A stretch of DNA of 64,000 bases from Planococcus sp. APC 4015. GTDB lineage: Bacteria; Actinomycetota; Actinomycetes; Actinomycetales; Microbacteriaceae. Made by a program: the position numbers and the translations under genes. The stretch covers positions 62,001-126,000 of the forward strand of contig JASDDH010000004.1 of assembly GCA_030407505.1 (NCBI GenBank), read 5' to 3'. Below, piece by piece: positions 27,131 through 37,069 of this stretch (the first letter of the stretch is position 1; each line of letters starts with the position of its first letter). The notes under the pieces are model-generated. The model was not told the origin of the DNA. It was given only the letters and a program-made list of their open reading frames with translations, and did not search any database.

Positions 27131-28318
27131 TCAGCGCGTGGGCGTGAAGCGGATGGGGAAGTGCACCGGGCCGGTGTTGCCCGACACCGGCAGCCACCTG
27201 CCCGGGCCGTCAGGGGCGGCATCCGGCATCCGTCGTGCCAGCAGCGGCAGCGCGACGCTCATGTCGGTGCGCGCGACGAAGTGGCCCAGACAGTGGTGCA
27301 CGCCGCCGCCGAATCCGCCGTGCAGGGGTCGACCTTCGACCGTGATGTCGAATCCCGCGGCGTCGCCCATCGCTCGCGGATCGGTGCCGGCCGAGTGCGA
27401 CAGCACCTGGACGATCCCGCCGCGCGGCACGCGGAGGCCGTCGAGCTGAACGTCGTCGATCGCCTCCCTGGTGACCCACGTGACGGTGGGGTTCACCCTC
27501 ATGACCTCTTCGACCGCGCGGCCCCCGAGCTCGGGATGCGCGGCCAGCAGCGCCCACTGGTCGGGATGGGCGAGCAGGGTCTGCAGGGCGAGACCCAGCT
27601 GATTGCGGGTGGTCTCCATGCCGGCGAAGGCGAGGAAGACGAGACTGACGCTCAGCTCGCGCTCGGTGAGGGCGTCGTCGTCTTCGTGCGCCTGCAGGAG
27701 CGTGGTGACGAGGTCGTCCTGCGGGTGGATGCGGCGATCGGCGATCACCTCGTCGATGTACCCCGCGAGACCCTCGAGCGCAGCCTCGATGCGGGGCAGA
27801 TCGTGGCGCACGTTGATGCCGAACGACTTGCCGAGGTCGTCGGCCCAGTGCGCGATCGCGGGCCACTCCTCGTCGGGCAGCCCGAGCAGCAGACACAGGA
27901 TGCGGGACGCATACGGCTCCGCGAACTCGCTGACGAACTCGACGCGACCCGTCGCCGCGAATCCGTCCATGAGGTCGTCCGCGAGCACCTGGAAGCGCGG
28001 TCGCATGGCCTCGATCGCGCGGCTCCGGAACGCGGGGCCGAGGAGCTTGCGCAGCCGCAGGTGGTCCTGCCCTTCGAGGCTCAGCAGCGTCTCGCCCCAC
28101 CAGTGCGACCAGGGACCGTCGTGGATGCCGTTCTGCTCGGGCCAGCGGGCGTTGCCCTGCTGGAAGCGGCGGTCCTTCAGGATCGCCTGACCTTCGTCGT
28201 AGCGCAGCACCGCCCATCCGTACGGCGTGCGGGCGTACCAGTCGTTCTCGCGCGCCTCGTGCACGATGTCGGAGTTCACGTCGAACGACGGGTCGGCGAG
28301 ATCGAGGAAGCGCGTCAC
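27131..28318 (-). CDS. Cytochrome P450
   Basis: A 395-residue soluble class I P450. Visible motifs: I-helix AGMETTRNQ, K-helix ExxR within VEEVMRVNP, and the haem-binding loop FGGGVHHCLGHFVAR with the Cys thiolate. The start is GTG 28318 (TRFLDLADPSFDV). It needs an external ferredoxin and reductase, not present here. The substrate is unknown; the AGxET rather than AGxDT at the oxygen-activation site is a common variant. It is divergent from the Pr6Pr-type gene with a 49-base gap. Confidence 0.92.
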   Translation of the reverse strand: MTRFLDLADPSFDVNSDIVHEARENDWYARTPYGWAVLRYDEGQAILKDRRFQQGNARWPEQNGIHDGPWSHWWGETLLSLEGQDHLRLRKLLGPAFRSRAIEAMRPRFQVLADDLMDGFAATGRVEFVSEFAEPYASRILCLLLGLPDEEWPAIAHWADDLGKSFGINVRHDLPRIEAALEGLAGYIDEVIADRRIHPQDDLVTTLLQAHEDDDALTERELSVSLVFLAFAGMETTRNQLGLALQTLLAHPDQWALLAAHPELGGRAVEEVMRVNPTVTWVTREAIDDVQLDGLRVPRGGIVQVLSHSAGTDPRAMGDAAGFDITVEGRPLHGGFGGGVHHCLGHFVARTDMSVALPLLARRMPDAAPDGPGRWLPVSGNTGPVHFPIRFTPTR

Positions 28319-28367
28319 ACCGCGGAGTCTACGACCGCCCCGCGCGCGTCGTCGCTAGGGTGGCTCC

Positions 28368-29126
28368 ATGCTGAGAACCCCCGCGTGGTCCGTCTTCTGG
28401 TCGACTTTCCGCCTCGCCGCCGCCGTGCTCACGGTGGCCGCCGTCGTCGCGCAGCTCATCCGCACGGTGGGGAACGCATACGCGGCGACCACCGACTACG
28501 CCGGCGACGTGCCCACCGTCGTGACGAACTTCTTCAGCTACTTCACGATCGAATCGAACCTCCTCGCCGCCGTCACCCTCGCGATCGGCGGCGTGTGGGG
28601 CCTGACCCGTGGGCGCCGGGCGATCGTCGAGCCGAGCTGGTTCGCCGTGCTGCTCGCGTGCGTGACGACCTACATGGTCATCACCGGCATCGTCTACAAC
28701 ACCCTGCTGCGGGGGTACGCGCTCGATCAGGGGACGACGGTGGTGTGGTCCAACGAGGTCATGCACGTCGTCATCCCGATCGTCCTGCTGCTCGACCTCC
28801 TCCTCGCCCCGAAAAGGCGAGGGCTTCCCTGGCGCACGGTGGGCGTCATCGCGATCTTCCCGATCGTCTGGGTCGTCTACACCCTCGTCCGCGCCCCATT
28901 CATCACGGCACCCGCGACCGGCGACCCCACGTGGTACCCGTACCCGTTCCTCAATCCCGCCAACTTCGACAACGGCTTCGGCACGGTCGCTCTGTACATC
29001 GTCGGAATCGCGGCGGGCGTCGTCGCCGTCGGCTCCTTCGTCGTCTGGGTCGGGCGAGCCAGAGAGGACCAGCGCGCCGACGCCGAGGTGGGCGACCCCC
29101 GGTTCACACCTTCCGTCGACGCCTGA
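28368..29126 (+). CDS. Pr6Pr family membrane protein
   Basis: A 252-residue protein with about six membrane helices. The blocks NFFSYFTIESNLLAAVTLAI, VYNTLLRG near residue 105, NEVMHVVIPIVLLLDLLL and WYPYPFLNP are typical of the Pr6Pr/FAR-17a-like group, of unknown function. TAGGGT lies 6 bases before the ATG. The last 23 bases overlap the end of the convergent giant surface-protein gene. Confidence 0.75.
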   Translation: MLRTPAWSVFWSTFRLAAAVLTVAAVVAQLIRTVGNAYAATTDYAGDVPTVVTNFFSYFTIESNLLAAVTLAIGGVWGLTRGRRAIVEPSWFAVLLACVTTYMVITGIVYNTLLRGYALDQGTTVVWSNEVMHVVIPIVLLLDLLLAPKRRGLPWRTVGVIAIFPIVWVVYTLVRAPFITAPATGDPTWYPYPFLNPANFDNGFGTVALYIVGIAAGVVAVGSFVVWVGRAREDQRADAEVGDPRFTPSVDA

Positions 29127-32100
29127 TCGCCAGCATCCCCAGCGCCAGCAGCACCATCCCGAGCGCGGTGGCCGCGCCCGCCGTCACCGGGTCGAATCCG
29201 GTCGGCGGCAGGGGCGGGTCGAAGCGGTTGTCGATCGTGACGGATGCCGCGGCACCGGCGGCGATCGTGGCGATCCCGACCCGCGGATCACCGGCTGACG
29301 CCGGGGTGGCCGACACCGTCGTCGCCCCGCCGTCGTCCTGCTCGGCGACGGCGCACTCGGCGCCCACGGGAAGGTCCGCGTACTCCGCGGGCGTCGACAC
29401 CGACAGGGATCGTGCCGCCCCTCCCGGGATCGCGATGGCTTCTCCGTTCCACGTGCAGGTGACCGACACTTCGAAGACGTCCTCGGCGTGCGACGGTGCA
29501 TCGCCGCCCGACAGCGTCTTCGACACGACCAGCGAGCCCACGTCGAACGTGTTGACGAGTCCCACCTGGGACACCCCCTCGACGATGTCGATCGTCGCCG
29601 ACGATCCCCCGTCGACTTCGGAGGTCGTGGCCCCGCCCGTCCCGGTCTCGCGGAGTGTGCAGGTCGAGCCGACCAGCAGAGGGTCGTACGAGGCGGTGTA
29701 GTCGTTGCCCGCGCTGAGCACGCGCGTCGCGCCGCCGGTCACCGCGACCGGCCGCGCACCGGAAGGACTGTCGATGACGCAGTCGAGGGAGACCTCGAAC
29801 GGCCCGGCCCCGTAGAGGTCAGCCCCGTCGCCCTCGATCTGCTTCACCACCTCGAGAGAGCCCTGCAGGAACGTGTTGGTGACTGTGACGGTGGCGGGCC
29901 CGTCCGTCCCGATGAGCGCCGGCGACCCGATGACCTCCACCTCGTTGGCGCCGCTCGGGTCGGGCTCGCTCACCTCGCAGGACGCCCCCGCGGCGAGATC
30001 GGGAATCGTCCTGGTCAAGGGCTCCGTGCCGCCGAGCACCACGACGCCGTCGTAGACGACGCCGACCGTCGGGAGCGTGCAGGTCACCCGCAGCGAGAAT
30101 GGCCCGGCAGCGAAGACGGCGCCCTCGGGTGCGTCGACGACCTTCTCGAGGGTCAGCGACCCGACGTCGAAGACGTTGACAGCCACCGCCTCCGACGGCG
30201 CGCCCAGGCCGATGGCCACGTCGGCGGCGGTGTCGAAGACGGGGAACGGCGTCTGGCCCGGCTCGCCGATCACGAAGACCGTGTCGAGGGCCCCGGCGGC
30301 ATCCGTCTCCGTCACGGTGCACTCCGCCCCGACGGGCAGCCCCGTCAGCGACCACGTCTGGCCGTTCGACAGTGCCTGCTCCATCGGGTCGTCCGCGTCG
30401 TACCCGTCGGCGGAGACCGGATCGCCCAGGAACAGGCAGTCGACCGCGAAGTCGAACGGCCCGTACACGATCGGGGCGCCCTGCTCGTCGAGGGCGTCGC
30501 CGACCACGAGCTTGGAGACCTCCAGCGTTCCGACCTCGAACACGTTCTCGACTGTCACGAGGCCGATCGGATCCTCCGGTCCGCCGACCACCGCGGTTCC
30601 GATGATCGACGAGGTCTGGCCGCTGTCGGGCTCGGTCGCGGTGCACTCCGCCCCCCAGGGCAGACCAGGAACGGTCGTCGGGGCGGCACCGGCGGTGAGG
30701 ACGAGGAGCGGCTCACCGGTGAGGGCTGCGCCGGCACTCGTGCACTCGAGCTGGACCGGGAAGGTGTCGGGGGCGAACGCCTGGCCGGGGCCGGAAACGG
30801 TCTTGGCGATCTGGATCGGTCCTGTGGGGTGGGCCACGCCGACGCGTCGACCCTCCGTCGGCGGCACGAGCACCCGCCCGGCGTTCGAGACGGCTGAGCC
30901 GCCGGTGGTGACGGTGTTCCACGCCGTGGGGTAGTCCGTCGTCGTGACGCGAGCGGGGGCGGTCCGCGTCTGGAATTCGATGTTCAGCGACTCGCCCGGC
31001 ATGAGCAGCTCGACCGGGAAGTCGACCACGAACTTGAGGCTGCGCACCGCCGAGAGATCGGTGGCCGGTGTGAGCGCCTGCCACGCCCCTGCCCCGCACG
31101 GCGTCCCGAGCGGATTCAGGTCGGCGGTGCACGGCAGCGAGGAGCCCGACCAGTAGGTCGTGACCACGGCGCCCTGCGGCGTGGTGGGCGTCGGGATGAT
31201 GCCGCCCGCGCCGAGGAACTCGACCGGCCACGCGCTCTCGCGGGGAAGCTGCACGATGATGCCGCGGTCGCCCGGCGTGGGCAGGTTGTCGATCGAGACG
31301 ACCTTGTCCAGCGGCAGGGTTCCCGCGTTCGTGACGGTGAAGCGCCACGTCTCGGTCGCTCCGGGCAGGGTCACCGGCACGCACGGCGAGCGGTGGAACC
31401 CGTCGGCGTCGGCCTGACCGTCGCACGAGAAGCCGTTGGCGGTGCTGATGATCTCGGGGATGCCGGCCTGGCCGTGCGGCGCATCCGCCTTCACGTACTT
31501 CACCGTGCTGAGCGCCGGGACGGCCAGCGGCGACACCGTGGCGCTGTCGATGCAGGCCCCGGTGCCCGCCTCGAGCGTGGGGGCGCAGTCGTCGAAGGGC
31601 TGGAACGCCGTCATCGCCGCGACGTTCTGGACGGTGTCGGCCGGGGTCAGGCCGGGCCGCAGCACCAGCCGGGCGGTGATCGTGTAGGTCTGACCGGGTT
31701 CGAGGACGGCGCCCTGCGGCATCCGGAAGAACACCGTGTCGCCGACTTCCTGGATCCGGACGACGAATGGATCGGTGGGCAGCGGAAGCCCGCTCGGCGG
31801 CGTCGGCGCGGCACCTGTGAGCGAGAACGAGTAGGGCGACACACTCGGGTCGCGGTCGGGGTCGAGGATGAGCTGACGGCCCTGGGCGTCGGTGGGGAGA
31901 CGGTCCGAGAACACGGGGTCGTTCAGGGCCGACTCGCCGGTGTTCGTGAATGACAGCACGAAGGGGATGACGGCACCCGGCTGCACGTTGCCGTTGGGCG
32001 ACTTGACGACGTTCACCTGCGCAGTGAGGTGCACGTTGCGATACGAGGCGTCGGCGTTCTTCGCGAGAGTGATGGACTGACCCGCGGCGAGCTCGACCGA

Positions 32101-35100
32101 GGTGGACGAGGCCGACATCGTGTCGACGAACGTGCCGGCCTGCGCCTCCCCCGGAGCCGCGACCTGGTCGCTGCGCGTCGTGGGCACCGGTCCGCCCGTA
32201 CGCAGTGTCGAGCGGCGCTCGACGAGGAACGGCACGCTGACGAGCGGGTTCTGCGGATTGCTCCATCCGAGCCCGTTGGCCTGGGCGACGGTGAAGCGCA
32301 CGCCGTGGATGCCGTCGGGCGCCGCGGAGAGGAATGCCGCGGCCTGTGCCGTCGTCCCTGCCGGTCCGCAGGTCCACGAACCACCCACCGAGTCCGCCGC
32401 GACATCGGGGGCGGTGAAGGCTCCCCCGCTCAGATAGCAGGCCGACACCCGCTCGAGGGGCGCGGGGAGGGACCAGGACGTGCTCATGCCGACGAAGTCC
32501 ACGGCGTTCCAGAACGACGGATCCGCGTCCTCCAGCGCCAGGGACGCGGTGCGGAGGGACCCGGCCGGCTGACCGCGCAGGGTGACCGTGACGGGTGCGA
32601 AGTCGTTCTCCTTCTGGAATGCGGGGGCGATGGTCTTGCCCGGCACGACGTCGAAGGTGGGCGATTCCAGGACGATCGATGCCGAGCCCTCGTCGCAGGC
32701 GTAGCGCTGCCCCGTCACCGGCGGACACGTCGCCGGCGGGTCGACGTCGGCCACCACGCCCAGCGCGGTGTTGGAGATCGGGGAATCCAGCAGGGTCACC
32801 CGGGTCTGGGTACCCCGCCAGTAGTCGCGCAGCCGCAGGTCGACGGCGACCACGCCGGACGCACCGGCGGCGATCCGCCCGTCGAAGGCGACCGTGAAGC
32901 CGGTGACGTCGCAGGGCATGGTCGTGAGGCCGAGAGCCTGCGCGGCCGTGTAGTCGAGCTGCGATCCGTCGGGACAGGACAGCGTCACCACGGTGGACGT
33001 CGTGCCGGAGGGCGGTGTGATCGCGGCGAACCGGAACAGGAGGAACGCGTTGAACGGATCCTCGCGAGGACCGGAGAAGGAGCCCGGCGCCGGGTCGGTG
33101 ATGACGAGCTCGTCGATCCTCGCAGGAGTGGTGTTGCGCGTCGTGACCGTGGCCCGGCTGATCGGGAACCCGCTCGGGAAGACGGTGGCATCGGGCGGCA
33201 CGCCCAGGGGACCCCCTGACCAGTTCTTGTCGGTGGTCGTGGTGAGCGGCACGTCGATGATGACGACGTCGTCGCTGTCATCGGCCGACAGGGGGGTGCC
33301 GCCACCTGTCGGATACGCGGTCAGGTTGACGGTGTTGCGGACGATCCCCGTGTCGGGGAGGTTGAACAGGCTGTCTCCCAGCACCGGAGCACCCGTCGAC
33401 CGCGTCTCGTCGCGCACGCGCCACGTCAAGGCGATCGGCCGGCTGTTGCCCGTCGACCTCGCGACGCCGGATCCGACCGGCGGGGCACCCAGATCACCGG
33501 CGATCGCCGTCGCCCGGCTCGGGCTCTCGACGACCACGAGGCGCACGCCCCGCGTCGTCGCGCGCTCGGCCGTCGTCAGGGTGACGCCCGGGAACTGACC
33601 GATGCACCCCGCCGGGCAGGGACTGTTGGCCGCGGGCGTCCACGACGACCCGTCGTAGAGGAGGACCTGCTGGATCTGGTCGTACGCGATCAGGGGGTCG
33701 GTCGCGGTCGTGATCGGCTGCACGCGGAACAGGTCGAACGCGTCGTAGACGCTGTCGGCGATCGCCGTGCCCTCCGGATCGGCGACATCGGTGATCTCCA
33801 CGCGCTCGAGCCCCGAATAGCCTCCGGTGGACCAGCTCAGCGTCGAGGGGATGGTGTCGACCGAGCGCGCGATCACGGACTGGAGTCCGCCCGAGCTCGA
33901 GGTCCCGAACGTCTTGTCGACGAGGTCTCCGCCTCCGGGCACGGGGGGCACGATCTCGATGAGGGGGCACGGCGAGGCGAGCACAGTGGTGGCGGCGGGC
34001 ACACCCGCGGTGGGGCTCGTCGCCCCGGTCTGGGCGCAGTTCTCGATCTGCGTCGGGGCGGTGCTCGAGAACGGCGGGCCGGCCGTGTACCGACCCTCCG
34101 CCCGCAGCTGGGTCGTGATGTTCGGTGCGAGGTCCGTGCCGGGCGGGAATCCTCCGCCCGCGCCGGTGTAGTCGTAGACGAAGCGGATGCCGCCGGCGAC
34201 CGCCCGCACGTCGGCGGGCACCGGGTCCGAGACGATGGCCGGCCCCGCCACGGGATCGAGGAGCGCCTTCCAGGTGGCGTCGGTGGTGTCGTAGTACTCG
34301 ACGGTCAGCTCCGCATCGGCCGGAACCGGCGTCTGGGCGATCGACACGACGTCGAAGGCGTTCCACCACTCGTCCGATCCCACGGGATCCACCGGATCCT
34401 GGATGACGATGCGAGCGGCATCCCCGGTCGAACCTGCCGGCTGCGTCGGCGGGTTCGGGCGCTCGGTGAGGCCGCCGGTGAGCGAGACGGTCGTCAGCTG
34501 GCCGGGTACGGCGAGGATCGACGGCGGTCGGAGCGACTTGCCGATGTAGGTCTCGATGACCTCGTCGTAGATGTCGAGATCGTCGGCGGCGAGAGCGCTT
34601 GAGATCGCACCGAGGTTCGTGCCCGTCACGAGCACGTCGTTGGTCACCGCCCGCGGCAGCCCGGTGAGCGAGGGGTCGGTGTCGAGGCCGAAGGCGATGG
34701 CGGCCTCCGCACCGGGGAGGATGGCCGTGCCCTCGAAGACGACGTCGAACGATGTGACGTCCGCGAACGGGCTCAGAACGGGGTCCTCGGGCGTCGCGCC
34801 GTCGGCGAACGGCAGCTCCTCGGTCGTCCCGTCCGCGAAGCGGTAGATCACCGAGGCCGATGTCGCGCCGGCCGGGTAGTCGACGGGCGCGGTGAACCCC
34901 TGGAAGGTGTACTCCGCCGGGAACGAGCCCGTGGAGGGCTCGGTGATGGTCAGGCCGTCCAGAGGGATGGCCGAGGCGTTGGTCGCCTCGACGGTCACGA
35001 CGGTCGACTGGCCCGCGATCACCAGGTCGGGAGAGAACTGCTTGGCGGCGCTGACCTGCACGGTGTTCTGCTGCAGTGTGACGCTCGCCTCGGCGGTGTC

Positions 35101-36138
35101 GGCCGCCGTGGCGCCCGACAGGCCGACGGTCGACGACGAGGAGTTGACGGCTGCCGTCCCGTCGGGCCGGCCGGCCGCGGCATCCGTCAGCGCCAGCGCC
35201 AGCGAGGCCGACGCCGAGGCACCTGGGGGGATGGCACCCGAGAACGAGATGCGCGTCCCGCGCACGTCGGCGGTGTCGATCGTGCCGGGGATCACCCCGC
35301 CCGGGACGTCCACCCACGCGCCGCCGACGAAGACGGAGTACGTGGTGGAGGTGGCACCCGTCGGCGCCGTCACCGCGCCGAAGGACGCGAAGCCGAGGAG
35401 CTCGAACGGATTCGGCGAGGCCGAGGGGTCGACGGGGTCCTGGATGACGAGCGTCTCGACGGTGGCGTTCGATCCGTTCGTCCCACCGAGGGCGGCGGTC
35501 ACCGGCGCGCCCGGCGTCGCGACGAGACTCGCCGGAGTGAGCGCCTTGGTGGCGTCGGTCACGAGTTCGAGGGCGACGACGGGCGTCACGCCGACCTGGT
35601 CCTGCGCGTCGACGAAGTTGGTCCCCTCCAGCGCGGCGTCGTTGAGCACCTCGATGCCGCTCACGTCGTACGAGGCGTCGGCGGGCAGCTGCACGAACAC
35701 GTCGACGACCGCGGTCGTCGCATCCAGGATGCCGACGGTTCCGTCGCCCAGGGGCGTGTTCCAGTTCACGGTGAGTGCGTTGCCGGCGATGACGGGGGTC
35801 TCGGCGGTGTTCGCCCCTCCGCCGACGAGTGCGCTCACCAGGACGAAGGGGGCGGGGATCACGTCGGTCAGGACCGCGCCGCGGCATCCGTTGTCGGTGA
35901 TCGACGAGCACCCCACCGTCAGCTGGTAGGCGAAGGTCTCGCCCGGTGCGACCTGCGAGACGGACGCCGTCTTGGCCAGGCTCGCCACCGCGCTCACGGC
36001 ATCGGGTGGGGGATCGGGCAGGACGGGAGCTGCGAGGGCGGCGGGAGCGGTCAGGGTCGCGACGATCACTCCGACGACGGCGACGAGGGCGGCCAGTCGC
36101 CGGCCTCGGCCTTGGGGAGCGCTGGTTCTGTGCTGCAC
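29104..36138 (-). CDS. Giant cell-wall-anchored surface protein with DUF5979 repeats (LPPTG)
   Basis: A 2,344-residue secreted protein. GTG 36138 (QHRTSAPQGRGRRL) opens a signal peptide ending near TAPAALA. Residues ~40-1830 are a long series of beta-sandwich, DUF11-like units marked by repeated VTDVI/ITDPA and NTG patterns and conserved Asp/Asn. Then five DUF5979-type repeats of ~90 residues follow (IAKTVSG, LEVSKLVVG, LTLEKVVDA, LEVVKQIEG, LVVSKTLSG). The tail is LPPTG, a hydrophobic helix and RRRRKV, the sortase signal. It is likely an adhesin or fibrous wall protein. The longer ORF to 37137 is not used because it crosses the cyclophilin and metN regions. Confidence 0.85.
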   Translation of the reverse strand: MQHRTSAPQGRGRRLAALVAVVGVIVATLTAPAALAAPVLPDPPPDAVSAVASLAKTASVSQVAPGETFAYQLTVGCSSITDNGCRGAVLTDVIPAPFVLVSALVGGGANTAETPVIAGNALTVNWNTPLGDGTVGILDATTAVVDVFVQLPADASYDVSGIEVLNDAALEGTNFVDAQDQVGVTPVVALELVTDATKALTPASLVATPGAPVTAALGGTNGSNATVETLVIQDPVDPSASPNPFELLGFASFGAVTAPTGATSTTYSVFVGGAWVDVPGGVIPGTIDTADVRGTRISFSGAIPPGASASASLALALTDAAAGRPDGTAAVNSSSSTVGLSGATAADTAEASVTLQQNTVQVSAAKQFSPDLVIAGQSTVVTVEATNASAIPLDGLTITEPSTGSFPAEYTFQGFTAPVDYPAGATSASVIYRFADGTTEELPFADGATPEDPVLSPFADVTSFDVVFEGTAILPGAEAAIAFGLDTDPSLTGLPRAVTNDVLVTGTNLGAISSALAADDLDIYDEVIETYIGKSLRPPSILAVPGQLTTVSLTGGLTERPNPPTQPAGSTGDAARIVIQDPVDPVGSDEWWNAFDVVSIAQTPVPADAELTVEYYDTTDATWKALLDPVAGPAIVSDPVPADVRAVAGGIRFVYDYTGAGGGFPPGTDLAPNITTQLRAEGRYTAGPPFSSTAPTQIENCAQTGATSPTAGVPAATTVLASPCPLIEIVPPVPGGGDLVDKTFGTSSSGGLQSVIARSVDTIPSTLSWSTGGYSGLERVEITDVADPEGTAIADSVYDAFDLFRVQPITTATDPLIAYDQIQQVLLYDGSSWTPAANSPCPAGCIGQFPGVTLTTAERATTRGVRLVVVESPSRATAIAGDLGAPPVGSGVARSTGNSRPIALTWRVRDETRSTGAPVLGDSLFNLPDTGIVRNTVNLTAYPTGGGTPLSADDSDDVVIIDVPLTTTTDKNWSGGPLGVPPDATVFPSGFPISRATVTTRNTTPARIDELVITDPAPGSFSGPREDPFNAFLLFRFAAITPPSGTTSTVVTLSCPDGSQLDYTAAQALGLTTMPCDVTGFTVAFDGRIAAGASGVVAVDLRLRDYWRGTQTRVTLLDSPISNTALGVVADVDPPATCPPVTGQRYACDEGSASIVLESPTFDVVPGKTIAPAFQKENDFAPVTVTLRGQPAGSLRTASLALEDADPSFWNAVDFVGMSTSWSLPAPLERVSACYLSGGAFTAPDVAADSVGGSWTCGPAGTTAQAAAFLSAAPDGIHGVRFTVAQANGLGWSNPQNPLVSVPFLVERRSTLRTGGPVPTTRSDQVAAPGEAQAGTFVDTMSASSTSVELAAGQSITLAKNADASYRNVHLTAQVNVVKSPNGNVQPGAVIPFVLSFTNTGESALNDPVFSDRLPTDAQGRQLILDPDRDPSVSPYSFSLTGAAPTPPSGLPLPTDPFVVRIQEVGDTVFFRMPQGAVLEPGQTYTITARLVLRPGLTPADTVQNVAAMTAFQPFDDCAPTLEAGTGACIDSATVSPLAVPALSTVKYVKADAPHGQAGIPEIISTANGFSCDGQADADGFHRSPCVPVTLPGATETWRFTVTNAGTLPLDKVVSIDNLPTPGDRGIIVQLPRESAWPVEFLGAGGIIPTPTTPQGAVVTTYWSGSSLPCTADLNPLGTPCGAGAWQALTPATDLSAVRSLKFVVDFPVELLMPGESLNIEFQTRTAPARVTTTDYPTAWNTVTTGGSAVSNAGRVLVPPTEGRRVGVAHPTGPIQIAKTVSGPGQAFAPDTFPVQLECTSAGAALTGEPLLVLTAGAAPTTVPGLPWGAECTATEPDSGQTSSIIGTAVVGGPEDPIGLVTVENVFEVGTLEVSKLVVGDALDEQGAPIVYGPFDFAVDCLFLGDPVSADGYDADDPMEQALSNGQTWSLTGLPVGAECTVTETDAAGALDTVFVIGEPGQTPFPVFDTAADVAIGLGAPSEAVAVNVFDVGSLTLEKVVDAPEGAVFAAGPFSLRVTCTLPTVGVVYDGVVVLGGTEPLTRTIPDLAAGASCEVSEPDPSGANEVEVIGSPALIGTDGPATVTVTNTFLQGSLEVVKQIEGDGADLYGAGPFEVSLDCVIDSPSGARPVAVTGGATRVLSAGNDYTASYDPLLVGSTCTLRETGTGGATTSEVDGGSSATIDIVEGVSQVGLVNTFDVGSLVVSKTLSGGDAPSHAEDVFEVSVTCTWNGEAIAIPGGAARSLSVSTPAEYADLPVGAECAVAEQDDGGATTVSATPASAGDPRVGIATIAAGAAASVTIDNRFDPPLPPTGFDPVTAGAATALGMVLLALGMLAIRRRRKV

Positions 36139-36279
36139 GCGGCCCCCGCATCGGCTGTCCCGCCGGCACGAGGGGTCGCGCTCGAGGCGGTTCCGGCCAG
36201 CAAAGCACACTCGCGTCGTCCGCACCAGCGTTACGCGTGAGTCGGAAGTGACGTCGAGTGACGGCCGTAGGCTGGGAGC

Positions 36280-36921
36280 ATGCGCCGTCGCCTCCTCGCC
36301 CTCCCCCTCGCCGCCCTCGCCCTCGCGATGTTCGCGGGGTGCACGAGCGCGGCGCCCGACGCCGCCCCCTCGCAGTCGGAGGGCTGCTCGTACGCCGAGG
36401 CCGCGGGCGGGGTGCGCGAGGTCTCGATTCCGGATGCCGCCGCCACCGGAACGGTCGAGGCGACTCTGCAGACATCGTCGGGCGACATCCCGATGACGCT
36501 CGACGCCGACCGCACGCCGTGCACGGTCGGCAGCTTCGTCTCGCTCGTCGAGCAGGGCTACTACGACGACAGCCCGTGCCACCGCCTGACCACCGAGGGC
36601 ATCTTCGTGCTGCAGTGCGGCGACCCGTCGGGTACGGGCATGGGCGGGCCCGGGTACAGCTACGCCGACGAGCTCGACGGCAGCGAGACCTATCCGGCGG
36701 GCACCGTCGCGATGGCCAACGCCGGTCCCGACACGAACGGCTCGCAGTTCTTCCTCGTGTACGAGGACACCACGCTCCCCCCGTCCTACACAGTGTTCGG
36801 CACGCTCTCCCCCGAGGGGCTCGCGGTCGTGCAGACGATCGCCTCGGCCGGGGCGGAAGGCGGCGCGTCGGACGGCGCACCCGCATCCCCGGTGACGATC
36901 ACCGGTGTCTCGCTCGGCTGA
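36280..36921 (+). CDS. Lipoprotein peptidyl-prolyl cis-trans isomerase (cyclophilin type)
   Basis: A 213-residue secreted lipoprotein: signal with FAGC lipobox (Cys 21), then a cyclophilin fold from residue ~60. Blocks are TVGSFVSLVEQGYYDDSPCH, GTGMGGPGYSYADEL, GTVAMANAGPDTNGSQFFLV (the substrate site) and YTVFGTLSPEGL. It speeds folding of exported proteins at the outer face of the membrane. TAGGCT lies 6 bases before the ATG. It is divergent from the surface-protein gene, with 141 bases shared between them. Confidence 0.9.
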   Translation: MRRRLLALPLAALALAMFAGCTSAAPDAAPSQSEGCSYAEAAGGVREVSIPDAAATGTVEATLQTSSGDIPMTLDADRTPCTVGSFVSLVEQGYYDDSPCHRLTTEGIFVLQCGDPSGTGMGGPGYSYADELDGSETYPAGTVAMANAGPDTNGSQFFLVYEDTTLPPSYTVFGTLSPEGLAVVQTIASAGAEGGASDGAPASPVTITGVSLG

Positions 36922-37069
36922 CACGGCGAGCGCTAGCGGGTCGGGATGCCGCCCGCCACCCTCCGCGACATGCGGCGTAACGCGATTTCGATGCGTGTGA
37001 ATCCGACGGTTGGATCGAATCATCCGCCCGTCACCCCGACCGGGCCCCTCCTCGAACTGGCCCGTCTGC

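Noticed and set aside
25970..29701. 1243-codon plus-strand ORF across purA, P450 and Pr6Pr genes
   Set aside because: Shadow frame caused by high GC; spans three well-supported genes in other frames.
33494..36886. 1130-codon minus-strand ORF overlapping the adhesin
   Set aside because: Arg/Pro-rich out-of-frame translation of the repeat protein.
36922..37069. Possible SAM riboswitch ahead of metN
   Set aside because: I could not find the conserved core or stems of a known SAM riboswitch class in these 148 bases.
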